IMG/VR virus record: IMGVR_UViG_3300037493_001326
Span: 1-46,288 of that record
DNA: 46,288 nucleotides
Direction: 5' to 3' (one strand)
From: a virus
The notes under the pieces are model-generated. The model made no database searches. It was not told the DNA's origin and saw only the letters and a list, made by a program, of their open reading frames with translations. Made by a program: the position numbers and the translations under genes. Shown piece by piece: positions 1 to 9,601 of this stretch (position 1 is its first letter; each line of letters opens with the position of its first letter).

Positions 1-3000
1 TTTTCAGTCCTTTCTGCTTTCAATGCCTCTTGCTCCTTTGCGTCAGGTATTGTTACATCTACCCCTTGTATATTAGTCTTGTCTCCAAATGTCAGCTGTT
101 GCTTGGACTTAAGGACTTCTTTATGGAATTGTTCTAATGCCGCTTGTTTTATATTTGTAAATATTTCTTTTGCTGATTTGTATTCCTTTGGGAAGAATGT
201 ATATTTTTCAAAATTGTAATAGTATTCTTTGCCATCTTTTTTAAAAAACTTATTTGTCGCATCTCCTTCAATAGAAGCCCCTTCCAAATCTATAAATTGG
301 AATCCTTTATCTTTATCATAAAGGACATTACTTCTTTTTGTCAAATCAGTTTGAATACCACGATTAGATAATTCCCTTATAGTTTGTTCAAATTTATCCC
401 AATGATCTTGTGGTATGTTATCAATTTCTTTTGGTGTTAATTCATTGCCGATTTTGCCACTTGCTTTATCCATAACAATAGCCTGCCTACCATTTGGTAA
501 GCCAATAAAATCTAATGCAGGATATACGTTATCCATATCACTAACTCTCTCCCTTAATCTATTTACGTCTTCCTTTGATACATTTCTTTTGCTCTTAACT
601 ACTTTTACAAATTTATTTTTAAAGGAATACAATCCAATGTTTCTACTTCCATTGGCTTTTTCTTTTTCTAACTTATCAATATCCCTGACAAATTCTTCTT
701 TATTAAAAACCTTATCCTTTGTAGAAACGGTAATATTGACCACATCTTCCCCTACACCCATTCTTCTCTCCTCCTCACTCAGCTGCTGCTTGGACTTAGG
801 TTTGTTCTCATTGGCGACGTACTTCTCTAGCTTCGGATTGAAGACGGTAGATGTGTGGTAGTCAGGGTGAGGCTTCTCGTAAGTCTCGCCCTTCATTACC
901 TTCGTAGTCTGAGCACGTAGGTCATTGCCCCACTTAGCGACGGTCATATCGTAGCCTGCCTTTGCAGCCTCCTGAGAGACGAATGCGACCTGCTTGTTCT
1001 TGTCGAAGGCTTGTCCTGGGTACATCTTTTCAAACGTAGCCTTAGCCTTGTCCATCAGGTTCATAGGGTCGCTGTTGAAAGGGTACACCTTATCCTTAGG
1101 GACACGCACCACATACCCATAGCTACCGCCGACATCTCGTCTGTCAGGTCGTGTGTAGTACATACTCACTCCTATGCCCGGACGCTCGTCTCTGCCCGTC
1201 CTAAGGTTCTTACCAAAGTGTCTTGGGTCGATGTTAGGTATCTTCCCCGGAGAGTAGTGGTAGAATAAATAGTTACCCTTCTCGTCCTCCGTCATATCCT
1301 TTGTCATCTTCGCATCGTCAACTAACGACTGCTTGGATTTGGGTTTAGCCACCTCTTCAATACCTCTAAGAAGACCTTCAGATGCCTTGCCGGGGGCAGA
1401 AGACTCTGCTCCAAGTTTTTGCCATAATCTTTTTTCAAAGTCCCATACTCGTTGCTGAATAATTGCAGGCTTTGTACCTAGATCTTCTGCAACTTGTTCC
1501 CAGGCCTTGTCCGCTAGCTTTCTTCTTCTAATGCCGTCTGCAGTAATATTCCAGGGGGTCTTTAATACCTCCCCTGCTTTATTAATCAATGGCTCGCCAA
1601 ATAATCTAGCCATAGTACGAGCATACCATAAATCCTTTGTTACCGTTCCGTACTCGCCAACCCTATTTAATATGTATGACCCAAGTTTTGGCCCAGATAT
1701 AGCAAATGCTCCAAATCCCCCATGTTTTACACTTAAATTCTCGTGCGGCTGTAACGGCTTATCTTTAACAACCTTCTTACCTGCATCGTTAACCCCATAA
1801 ACATTTTTTAACGGGGTCCCCATTACATTAGATAGCTCATCATAAGAGTGTACTGACTCCACCCAATTAACAGCTTTTTTAACATCTCCGCCAAAGTATT
1901 CAACAACTTTTTTAAAGTTATCCAAAGATTCCATTGCATAAGCTCTTGCTATCTGGGCTTTAACAGGCGTCACGCCATCGTCTTCAAATTTTAACACCTT
2001 AGTATCGTACCTGACAGTTTTAAGTTTTCCATTCTTGCCTTTAACTTGAACGCCCTTTTTATTCAATACAGGTTTATGCTCCCATATAGTAGCTTGCTTT
2101 GTATCGTGGTACCCAGATATCTCCCCTGTTTTTAGATATCTATCAAATATTTGTAATCCTATATTTGAGTCAAAAACAGGTGTTGCACTTGGGGATGCAA
2201 ATGAGCTAAGTATATGGTACAGAGATATTTGGTCATTAGTAAGGTCAACACCGTGTTCCTTCTTAGCCCACTTCATTAATTCAGGGTTCAATGCATTTGG
2301 GATATCTTCATCATAAAATCCTTCGTACCCCTCATTTATTGTTTCCCAGGCCTCTAATTCTTTTTTTGTATGTTCTACTAAAGATTTTATTATTTTATTG
2401 TCGCTTTCCTTTGACATATCGACATTTACTATTCTATTTTTTCTTGACCAATTGCCTAGCCATTTAGCAACATCTGTAAGATTTTTAAATTTAGGATGTT
2501 CTTCTTCTCCTGTAAAAAACTTTTCAGCCTGTTGCCTTGACTTATTAGCCCCCTCATTTTCTTTTGTGTTGACTACTTCATCTTCAGCCTTATTCTCACT
2601 TTCTTTTGTAGCCATTTCTCTTATCTCAACAGGAGCACCAGTACGAACAGCACTTGCCATAGACCCAAAATAACGAATGATGTCATTCGAATCATTTACA
2701 TCTTTAAAAGGAACAAAATTATCACCTAAATACTTAGCAGCTACATTGTTAATAAATTCAGCAATTTTTGCAAGAGCACCAGGCTTGATGTCCTTACTTA
2801 TTGCTGACAATTCTGCGAGGTACTCTTCAGCACTATCTTCCTTTGCGTATATATCGGCAAATTTAAGTAGCTTGCTATCGTTAAACATATTCCCGTAAGA
2901 CCTGAACGCATCCTTCATTTTATTGATCATCTCTGGGGCTTCCCCAAATGCATGAAGTAGTACCCCGTGAGTAAACTCGTGACGGATAGTAGTAGCATCT

Positions 3001-6000
3001 GCTCCGGCCTTTAGATTAATGTCTATAGACATATCCCAGCCACCCTTATCATTTCTTATATATGAAAAGTTGCCTCGTGTTTTTTTAGCTTCCTTATCAG
3101 CAGCACCACCTTTATTCATAGCACTCTGCATACTAGTATTAGTGTCGTGGAAGTTTATTGAGATATTGTTTTTATCAGACAGGCCAGAAACTGCAGACAT
3201 CCCATTTCTAACTGCCTTTATTATCTTATTATTTTCTCCCAGATTAGCTGTTACTTCTTCAAGACTTATAGGTTTAAAGTCGGCTTCAGATGCTTTTGTT
3301 CTTCCTGCTATTTCTCTAATGTCCTTTATTCTTTCTGCTTCACTTTTTAGCCCTTCAATTTCCTCACCAGTACCTCCTGTAGGTACAGATGTACCTTTTT
3401 CTAAATTGAATACGGCCTGCTGATTATATTTTTTACCCAACTCTTCAGCCTCTGCGTGAGGCGTTACTGAAGATATATCAATGTTTGTTTTCCCTTCTCC
3501 ATCCTTCCATGTCCCTACAGAAAGTACATCTTCATTCCCTTCTAGTATGTCTTTATTTTTCTCCTTAAAATCATCAAGATCCTTTTGAGTTAAAGGCCTG
3601 TCTATTATAACAGTTCTTTCAGGGAATATAGATACGGATGTTCCCTTACTGCCCATGGCATTTTTGCCATTAACAAATGAGCTCCCTCCTTCCTTTTCAT
3701 GCTGATACACCTGATCATTCTTCATTGCAATGTTTTGCAATTTTTCATTATTACTTTGCTTCTGCTTTTCATAAGGTGCCTTAAAAAAATCGCTAAGTCC
3801 GCTTGACTCATGGTCTAACCTTTTATTGTCTTGCATTATTTCCCAAGCCTCATACTGATCAGGGATAGATAATTTTTCGTCAATTGACGTAATACTTTTT
3901 CTAAGATCAACTAAATTCTTTATTGCATTAGACGCAGTTTGTTTGTCAATTTTGCCATTAGCGTGGGCCTGTTTTATTATGTTTATGTTTGAAGACATAA
4001 CACGTTGATCCCTAAGTTTTGTTGCGTCACTAAATGTGCTTCTATTTAATTTCCCAGTTTGATACGCATTTACAGGAGTCATTACGCCACCTAGGATTAT
4101 TCCATCTTTTAGCCCGCCTACAGCGGACTCTCCCATTTGACTTATAACTTCTGCAAAATCTTGAGTATCAACTTTATTTTTTGAAATGGCATTATTTAAT
4201 TCGTCAATTGAAGCCGTTGTTGCAACGCCAACCGGATTAAGAACGGCAAATGACAACCCACTGGCTAACGAAGTAGTTCCAACTTTTTTTGTAGCACCTA
4301 TTACCTTGTCAAGATATGGGTATAAATTGCTAAGTTTTATTTTGCCAGTTGATTGCTCTACAAAGTTTAAGACTGCTGAATTTATAACCCCGTGACCTTT
4401 TGTAACTTGAAGGCCTTTGCCCATTATATAGGCACTAGCTGCAGATTGTAATGAATTTAATACAAATGATTGTGAAGAAGGCAAGTCTTTGTATTTCTCG
4501 GTATTTGAATTAAACGATGAAAAAAACATCATTGGGATCGCTATTTCTCCTTCTAGAACATACGGCACCATCCCGCCAAGAAACCCTATTTCTTCGTGTT
4601 TATCTTCTACATTTTCAGGAGTTTGATTAAAAAATAGTTGTGCCCCTGTATTTGCGTTGGCTCCAAATTCACTTATCTTTTTATTTATGGACTTCCATTC
4701 ATCGTCTGACGCCATCCACCCCGCACCAAATTCCAATCCTTGTGCTGCAAAATGCAATACTCCTGCAAACATATCATTGCTAGATTCTGCAATTTTATAC
4801 AAAAATGCACCTGCCGTGGATCCTGTTTTATTTCTTATCTCGTGTCTACTAGAACTAAACTCATGTTGTTTGTCTGCTAATATGCCCCTAGCTTTAATTA
4901 TACGATTTCTTTTTTCTAATATTGCTTGTTGTTCATCAGGGGCGGCAGTTTTTATTTGTTCCGCTGTTGCCTTTATTTGTTCGTCTAATTTAGATATGTC
5001 ACTATTTATTTGGTCCGATGCGGCTCTGTAGTATGCCTGCTTTTTGTGATCATTTATATCATTCCCGGATACCTCGTCTTCAATAGTCACGTTCCATTTA
5101 AGAGGAGCTCCTATATTTTCTCCAGTAACCAAAGTTCTACTTTCAGGAGAAATACCAAGATCTACTGATTTAGAAAAAAATTCTTTATCTGCCTTTGATT
5201 GATAAAACATCTTTTTAGACTCCTTTAAGAAATCTTCTCTTTTTTTCTGCCAATTAGATTGCGATGCTTCTGTCGCAAGATTAGGGGCAGGGATATCTCC
5301 TCGAACTCCCCCTGGCTGAGTAGCAAATGGAGATATAGGGAACTCCATTTTTGTATATGCTGGAGTAGCTGTAGCCGTATTGCCATATGCCGCTGCGATT
5401 TTTTTAAATTTTTCGTTTGCAGCAGGCAACTCAGATTCTGATTTTACAATAGGTACATTTACTCCAAACTTGGCGTTTATTGTTTTTGCTTGTTCATTCC
5501 AATCAGATACTGTTTTTTGTGAATCTAATTCTTTTATTTTTTTATTTAACTCTGAACGCCTAGCATCTGCGTCTTCTTTACTTTTAAATTCTGGGACATC
5601 GGATAATGATTTGTATTTGCTTTTTATTTCCCTTAATCTCTTGTTTTCTTCTTCTGTTGTGAACTTGTCATCGTATTCGTCAATAAGTTTCCAGTCTATT
5701 GACCCGAAGTCTTTAAATCCTTCCCCTGTGTACCCTTGTTTTTTTAAATTTAAATTTACCTTTTCTGTGTATTTTGATTTAGCTTTATCAAGAAATTCAG
5801 GGGTGAAATCATTGACGTTTTTTAAAGGCTTCATACCGCTATTGCTTGGCAGCTGTTTTACAATCTCATTATACTGCGTTAGTTCAGATTGTTTTCTATC
5901 AACATTATCTACTTCTACTAATTTATCATAGTTATCTTTATTTATATCCCATGCATTTTCAATTTTGCCAATTTTTAATTCAGGATGCTTTTCAGATAAT

Positions 6001-6311
6001 TTGTTATGCCAATTTACAGTTTCAGTCTCTACCTTACCCTTTAACCCATTGTACTCTTCGTCAGGGATATCCTGTGCAAACTTATATTTCACCAATGGCT
6101 TCTCGCCCTCTGCAAGGTTAGAGTTGTGCCAGTCCACATTTTTGTTAAAGAAGTCAATATCCTTCAACACGGCTGCAGGCTTCTCTGGCTCTACAGGAGG
6201 CGGTGCGTCAGGCGTTACTGCTACATCTTCCTGTTGCGTTTGCTCGTCAATAATAGGCACCGGCTGCTCTGCCGGTGCTGTTGTAATGTCTGTTATGTTA
6301 TCTTCTATCAT
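1..6311 (-). CDS. Giant polyvalent virion cargo protein (C-terminus outside window)
   Basis: The frame is open from ATG at 6311 to the left edge, giving at least 2103 residues. It starts just after the stop of the upstream gene. The N-terminus is acidic and Pro-rich (1-60), followed by charged helical stretches and Ala/Gly-rich hydrophobic stretches (about 480-780). A zincin signature HEFTH lies at 1111-1115 (bases 2967-2981), with EEYLAEL at 1162-1168 as a plausible third-ligand helix, so a gluzincin peptidase is likely. Residues about 1680-1790 (LFYHYSPGK, then MYYTRPDRRD) resemble ADP-ribosyltransferase-like domains of phage polyvalent proteins; this is tentative. Residues about 1860-2015 carry kinase-like pieces: FVKVVK, a loop TDLTKRSNVLYD in place of HxDxxxxN, and FIDLEG in place of DFG. 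Four KS[KR]QxL/A linkers separate these regions. Proteins of this kind are known to be packaged and injected with phage DNA; that role here is inferred from domains and from its place after the tail genes. Confidence 0.8.
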   Translation of the reverse strand, partial: MIEDNITDITTAPAEQPVPIIDEQTQQEDVAVTPDAPPPVEPEKPAAVLKDIDFFNKNVDWHNSNLAEGEKPLVKYKFAQDIPDEEYNGLKGKVETETVNWHNKLSEKHPELKIGKIENAWDINKDNYDKLVEVDNVDRKQSELTQYNEIVKQLPSNSGMKPLKNVNDFTPEFLDKAKSKYTEKVNLNLKKQGYTGEGFKDFGSIDWKLIDEYDDKFTTEEENKRLREIKSKYKSLSDVPEFKSKEDADARRSELNKKIKELDSQKTVSDWNEQAKTINAKFGVNVPIVKSESELPAANEKFKKIAAAYGNTATATPAYTKMEFPISPFATQPGGVRGDIPAPNLATEASQSNWQKKREDFLKESKKMFYQSKADKEFFSKSVDLGISPESRTLVTGENIGAPLKWNVTIEDEVSGNDINDHKKQAYYRAASDQINSDISKLDEQIKATAEQIKTAAPDEQQAILEKRNRIIKARGILADKQHEFSSSRHEIRNKTGSTAGAFLYKIAESSNDMFAGVLHFAAQGLEFGAGWMASDDEWKSINKKISEFGANANTGAQLFFNQTPENVEDKHEEIGFLGGMVPYVLEGEIAIPMMFFSSFNSNTEKYKDLPSSQSFVLNSLQSAASAYIMGKGLQVTKGHGVINSAVLNFVEQSTGKIKLSNLYPYLDKVIGATKKVGTTSLASGLSFAVLNPVGVATTASIDELNNAISKNKVDTQDFAEVISQMGESAVGGLKDGIILGGVMTPVNAYQTGKLNRSTFSDATKLRDQRVMSSNINIIKQAHANGKIDKQTASNAIKNLVDLRKSITSIDEKLSIPDQYEAWEIMQDNKRLDHESSGLSDFFKAPYEKQKQSNNEKLQNIAMKNDQVYQHEKEGGSSFVNGKNAMGSKGTSVSIFPERTVIIDRPLTQKDLDDFKEKNKDILEGNEDVLSVGTWKDGEGKTNIDISSVTPHAEAEELGKKYNQQAVFNLEKGTSVPTGGTGEEIEGLKSEAERIKDIREIAGRTKASEADFKPISLEEVTANLGENNKIIKAVRNGMSAVSGLSDKNNISINFHDTNTSMQSAMNKGGAADKEAKKTRGNFSYIRNDKGGWDMSIDINLKAGADATTIRHEFTHGVLLHAFGEAPEMINKMKDAFRSYGNMFNDSKLLKFADIYAKEDSAEEYLAELSAISKDIKPGALAKIAEFINNVAAKYLGDNFVPFKDVNDSNDIIRYFGSMASAVRTGAPVEIREMATKESENKAEDEVVNTKENEGANKSRQQAEKFFTGEEEHPKFKNLTDVAKWLGNWSRKNRIVNVDMSKESDNKIIKSLVEHTKKELEAWETINEGYEGFYDEDIPNALNPELMKWAKKEHGVDLTNDQISLYHILSSFASPSATPVFDSNIGLQIFDRYLKTGEISGYHDTKQATIWEHKPVLNKKGVQVKGKNGKLKTVRYDTKVLKFEDDGVTPVKAQIARAYAMESLDNFKKVVEYFGGDVKKAVNWVESVHSYDELSNVMGTPLKNVYGVNDAGKKVVKDKPLQPHENLSVKHGGFGAFAISGPKLGSYILNRVGEYGTVTKDLWYARTMARLFGEPLINKAGEVLKTPWNITADGIRRRKLADKAWEQVAEDLGTKPAIIQQRVWDFEKRLWQKLGAESSAPGKASEGLLRGIEEVAKPKSKQSLVDDAKMTKDMTEDEKGNYLFYHYSPGKIPNIDPRHFGKNLRTGRDERPGIGVSMYYTRPDRRDVGGSYGYVVRVPKDKVYPFNSDPMNLMDKAKATFEKMYPGQAFDKNKQVAFVSQEAAKAGYDMTVAKWGNDLRAQTTKVMKGETYEKPHPDYHTSTVFNPKLEKYVANENKPKSKQQLSEEERRMGVGEDVVNITVSTKDKVFNKEEFVRDIDKLEKEKANGSRNIGLYSFKNKFVKVVKSKRNVSKEDVNRLRERVSDMDNVYPALDFIGLPNGRQAIVMDKASGKIGNELTPKEIDNIPQDHWDKFEQTIRELSNRGIQTDLTKRSNVLYDKDKGFQFIDLEGASIEGDATNKFFKKDGKEYYYNFEKYTFFPKEYKSAKEIFTNIKQAALEQFHKEVLKSKQQLTFGDKTNIQGVDVTIPDAKEQEALKAERTE

Positions 6312-6312
6312 A

Positions 6313-7803
6313 TTATCTTGTTATTGGGGGTAATGTAGCTGCCGTGTTACTTGTGACTTCAGCTGCCTTTATTAAACTTGCAATTTTAGTTCTAGCCTGT
6401 TTCTCATTATTCATATCTATATATTCAGGCTGCCAAGATACGGTGGTTCCGGACTTGCCTTGCTCTGAATACACGGTCATTATTTTAGTTGTAGGGTTAT
6501 AGCTTACAACCTCATGATCAACACCGTTAGCATCTTTTATAGTACCGGTAGGAATTATTCTGCCAGCCCTTCTTGCAAGTGTCTTAAATGTATCAACCCA
6601 GCCAGCCTCATTATTTCTAACCCCCTGAACTAAGTCATCTGCCTGAGATTGTGCTTGTGCTTGAGATGTAATATTAACGGTAGTAGTACTAGGCATTGAA
6701 ATGGCTTTAGATTTAACGGCCATTGCAGTTACGCTTGACTTCATCTCTTTTTTTAATTCTGCCTTTTGCTCCTTTGTGAGGATAGGCATTGGCACCTTGT
6801 TTTTATTGTCAAATGAAACTTCAACAAGATATTTTTCATTTTCTTTCAATTTATTTTCGTCAACACCTAGCGATAATAGAGCTGTTTTTCTTTCCTCTTC
6901 AGAGGCCCCTTTCTTTATAAATGCAACATTCCCATCATTCATGTAATGCCTATATGCATTAGCTGCAGAATAGGCATCGGACGTAACTTTATTTATCCAT
7001 GTATTAGCAAATTTCTCAAATTTATCGTTTTTTAATTGGTCTATATCTGTTTGAGTGCCGCCGCCTTTTCTTAGAGTTTCCGTAGAATTTTTAGGGATTA
7101 GCTCTATGACATTTTTTTTTGCATCTTCATCAAAATTAATAACCGGATGTTGAGTTAAAGCTGTTACGCTTTTTAATACACTTATATCATGCCTATCCCC
7201 TTTGCTATTTTGTACATAATACACCCCATCAGCGTCTTTCATTAAAGCCTTTTGGTTATCTTCAGAAGGTACAACTTCGTTATATACAGAATTGGCTACC
7301 CATTGTTCAAGAGGGTTTGAATTAGCATTTGTGTTAATTTTTTCTATAGCCGCCTCAAATGTTTTAAAGGTTTCCCCTACACCTTTCACCCCAGAAGTAA
7401 TCGCATTAAGTCCGGCGTTAAACCCTTGCTGATCAATTTCTTTTTTAGTAAGTTTCCTTGTCAACTCTATAACTTCAGGCTTTAACTGCGTATTAGAGAA
7501 ATTAGTAAACAAACCATCTGCGTCTGGAGACGTAATTACACTTCCTGTCTCTATTACTGATGATTGAAATTCTTTTTCTTTAACGTCTATTAATTTTGCA
7601 TTCTCAGCATCTTGCTTTGCATTGGCCTGATCTATTTTATCTTGTGCTGCTTTGTTTTTAGCAGCAAGGGTATCGTCCTTATATTTTTGAGCTCGATCAA
7701 GCTCTTGCTGTTTCAGATCAAGAGCCTTCTGCTTGTCTATTTGTTCTACGGCTACAGCCCCAAGGTTAGGGGTTTCGTATCGTTGGTATCCTGCGTATGT
7801 CAT
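6313..7803 (-). CDS. Virion-associated protein with N-terminal coiled coil
   Basis: The protein has 496 residues and I do not recognise its family. Residues about 20-85 are rich in Lys, Gln, Ala and Asp with heptad-like spacing and are probably a coiled coil. The rest is mixed, with several Thr/Asn-rich segments and a short Gln/Ala run (SQAQAQSQADD, about 380-390). There is no signal peptide or clear membrane segment. Its stop (6313-6315) is one base from the start of the giant cargo gene, and 17 bases separate it from the gene before it, so all three are probably cotranscribed. Position after the tail genes and before the polyvalent protein suggests an internal or ejected virion protein. This is inference. 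Confidence 0.7.
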   Translation of the reverse strand: MTYAGYQRYETPNLGAVAVEQIDKQKALDLKQQELDRAQKYKDDTLAAKNKAAQDKIDQANAKQDAENAKLIDVKEKEFQSSVIETGSVITSPDADGLFTNFSNTQLKPEVIELTRKLTKKEIDQQGFNAGLNAITSGVKGVGETFKTFEAAIEKINTNANSNPLEQWVANSVYNEVVPSEDNQKALMKDADGVYYVQNSKGDRHDISVLKSVTALTQHPVINFDEDAKKNVIELIPKNSTETLRKGGGTQTDIDQLKNDKFEKFANTWINKVTSDAYSAANAYRHYMNDGNVAFIKKGASEEERKTALLSLGVDENKLKENEKYLVEVSFDNKNKVPMPILTKEQKAELKKEMKSSVTAMAVKSKAISMPSTTTVNITSQAQAQSQADDLVQGVRNNEAGWVDTFKTLARRAGRIIPTGTIKDANGVDHEVVSYNPTTKIMTVYSEQGKSGTTVSWQPEYIDMNNEKQARTKIASLIKAAEVTSNTAATLPPITR

Positions 7804-7820
7804 ATTATTATTTTAGTTTA

Positions 7821-8381
7821 TTAAAAAGTCCCTACACTAGCGTCTAAGCTATCCATTCCTACTCTATTTCTGGTCTTATCCATGCCTGCTCCTAAAGCTG
7901 TCAACCCACTAAGGCCCTGCCACGCAGTCTGTCCGCCCTGTGCGGCAGCCTGACCGGCACCGGTTAACTCCATTAGGTCAAGTTGTTTTTGATAGTTAGC
8001 ATACTCAGAGTTGAGTCTTGACTGCTCCTGTCTCTTCAGCATCTCAACCTGTTTCAATTCTGCAGCCTTCTTAGCCGCAATGTCCGCATTGGCCGCCATA
8101 GACTGCTGCTGCACCATAGGTATACCACCCAAAGCAGCTGTAACGCCTTGCTCGGATAATCCTGCTACTAGATTTGCCTCGGTCTGTGCATTTTGCGCCT
8201 CCTGTGCGGCATATGCCTCGTTGCCTATTCTCATAGACTCAAATGCGTTAGTGCCTACACCCTGTGCTCTAGCCTTTTGCATAGCCTTTTCTCCGGCCAC
8301 CTTGGCCTGGTGCTGTTGGTACAATCCAATTCCTGTTTGAGCTAGACCCCCTACGGCTCCAACTATTAATCCTGCTCCCAT
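7821..8381 (-). CDS. Small internal virion / ejection-type protein
   Basis: The protein has 186 residues and is Ala/Gln-rich, with a Gly-rich hydrophobic N-terminus (residues 2-20: GAGLIVGAVGGLAQTGIGLY) followed by long amphipathic helices. The C-terminal third is again Gly/Ala-rich (GAGQAAAQGGQ). This composition resembles internal virion proteins such as T7 gp14, which enter or cross the host envelope during DNA ejection; I cannot show homology. It lies between a GNAT-like gene and the coiled-coil virion protein on the same strand, with gaps of 1 and 17 bases. Confidence 0.6.
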   Translation of the reverse strand: MGAGLIVGAVGGLAQTGIGLYQQHQAKVAGEKAMQKARAQGVGTNAFESMRIGNEAYAAQEAQNAQTEANLVAGLSEQGVTAALGGIPMVQQQSMAANADIAAKKAAELKQVEMLKRQEQSRLNSEYANYQKQLDLMELTGAGQAAAQGGQTAWQGLSGLTALGAGMDKTRNRVGMDSLDASVGTF

Positions 8382-8382
8382 G

Positions 8383-8778
8383 TTATATAATTTTTAGTAA
8401 TTCTGTGTGATTTTTATCTGCCTCAATGAAACCTGCACTCTTCTGTGCGTCGATCATACTCTGTATTCTGAGGCTTGAATACAGGTACTTAATGCCATTA
8501 TCCTTGGCTATCTTTTCAATCTCTGATATCATAATCTGTATCGCCTTCTTCCTGGCAACTCCCCGTATAGCTGGGTTAGACACCGGGAAGGTGAACCAAC
8601 CAACCGGCGCATTTGATATAGTGTACAGGAACCCTGCACATATATTCACGTTCTCTTCACTAACCATTACCCCCGTATCTGATAGGAAATCCTCAGGGAC
8701 AGGAGCCTCCCATCCCCACGCCGCCCACCATTGACACAGTTCATTATAGTCGTCATTTGATAGTCGCCGTGTTTGCAT
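8383..8778 (-). CDS. GNAT-like acetyltransferase-fold protein
   Basis: The protein has 131 residues, the size of a minimal GNAT domain. The order fits the fold: RRLSNDDYNELCQWWAAWGW (beta1/alpha1), then ICAGFLYT and VGWFTFPVSNP (central strands), then RGVARKKAIQIMISEIEKIA as the region after beta4, then GIKYLYSSL and a C-terminal KSAGFIEAD typical of beta5-beta6. The classical Q/RxxGxG/A acetyl-CoA loop is not clean (RGVARKK), so activity is uncertain. Similar small GNAT-like proteins occur among structural genes of Bacteroidota phages. The start is fixed by a TAAATTTG box ending 4 nt before the ATG. Confidence 0.6.
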   Translation of the reverse strand: MQTRRLSNDDYNELCQWWAAWGWEAPVPEDFLSDTGVMVSEENVNICAGFLYTISNAPVGWFTFPVSNPAIRGVARKKAIQIMISEIEKIAKDNGIKYLYSSLRIQSMIDAQKSAGFIEADKNHTELLKII

Positions 8779-8782
8779 ACTG

Positions 8783-8790
8783 CAAATTTA
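8783..8790 (-). promoter_or_regulatory. TAnnTTTG box abutting the GNAT-like gene start
   Basis: On the minus strand this reads TAAATTTG, followed by CAGT and then the ATG at 8778. Its TAA is also the stop codon of the upstream gene (8788-8790). It matches the Bacteroidota -7 consensus; no clear -33 TTG is visible. A start site near the ATG would give a near-leaderless transcript. Confidence 0.5.
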
Positions 8791-9591
8791 CGGAAAAGAC
8801 TTGAATATATCGCTTGAAATTGAGAAGAGTTCTACCTTAGATGTACCAGTTATTGTAATCGTGCCGGTCATATACGATCCTCTAATGCCATAAGACTCAG
8901 AAGTTGTGTTTTTTGATATGACAATAGTATCTCCTATCGCTGGTGTATTGGCTTGTGCATCTGTATAAAACACCATTTCTCCGTTTAATATGTAATACGC
9001 TGTTATAAGCCCTATCTCAAAGTGTATGCCATTTGAGTTTATAAATAAAAGAAGATCACCATATCCCGATGCAGTAGGATCTGCAGTAGGAGGAGTTATT
9101 ACAGATGTAGCCTTAACCTTGTAAGACAATGCCCCTGTGTTAAACCCATATAATGCCCCTACCCCTTGTTCTTTCATAGTGCTTCCAAATGCGTTTTCTG
9201 CGGGGTTATTTTCTGATCTTATAAACCCGTACATCTCTCCTTCTTTTTTAAAAAACATTCCTGAACCAATGCTGCCTATATATTTTCGTTCAGACAATAT
9301 TGTTTCAAACCCAGCAGATACGGAATTATCAGGGTAATTGCCATTGTAAGAAAATGTTTTAAATAATTTAACCTCATCAGGAGAATCGTTAAAACATATC
9401 TCCACCGTAGATGAGTATGGGCCAATGTTATAGTATCTATTTCTTAGCGGGTTGATGTAGTGCTTCCATATCTGACCGCTCTTGAATGTATACAGGTAAT
9501 TGTTCATGCCTATAGCCCACTCAGGCTGATAGCTAAAGAATGATGTAAACCCGTCTAGTTGAGGCTGGTAAGCCACTGTATATTCTGCCAT
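8788..9591 (-). CDS. Tail/muzzle-associated protein
   Basis: The protein has 267 residues. The N-terminus has the pattern DGFTSFFSYQPEWAIGMNN, then LYTFKSGQIWKHY, a short Asn-rich turn (NRYYN), and a segment EICFNDSPDEVKLFKTFSYNG. I associate this pattern with the C-terminal part of large tail muzzle proteins of Bacteroidota podoviruses. The C-terminal half (from about residue 150) is beta-rich. It follows the BACON protein by about 10 bases. It is probably a virion tail component working with the 632- and 1212-residue proteins encoded just upstream; this rests on pattern memory, not a search. Confidence 0.65.
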   Translation of the reverse strand: MAEYTVAYQPQLDGFTSFFSYQPEWAIGMNNYLYTFKSGQIWKHYINPLRNRYYNIGPYSSTVEICFNDSPDEVKLFKTFSYNGNYPDNSVSAGFETILSERKYIGSIGSGMFFKKEGEMYGFIRSENNPAENAFGSTMKEQGVGALYGFNTGALSYKVKATSVITPPTADPTASGYGDLLLFINSNGIHFEIGLITAYYILNGEMVFYTDAQANTPAIGDTIVISKNTTSESYGIRGSYMTGTITITGTSKVELFSISSDIFKSFP

Positions 9592-9601
9592 ATATTATAT
9601 T

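Noticed and set aside
415-6338. Plus-strand frames over the left 6.3 kb
   Set aside because: The minus strand is open for more than 2100 codons without a stop, with a zincin motif in frame; plus-strand frames are Leu/Ser-rich shadows.
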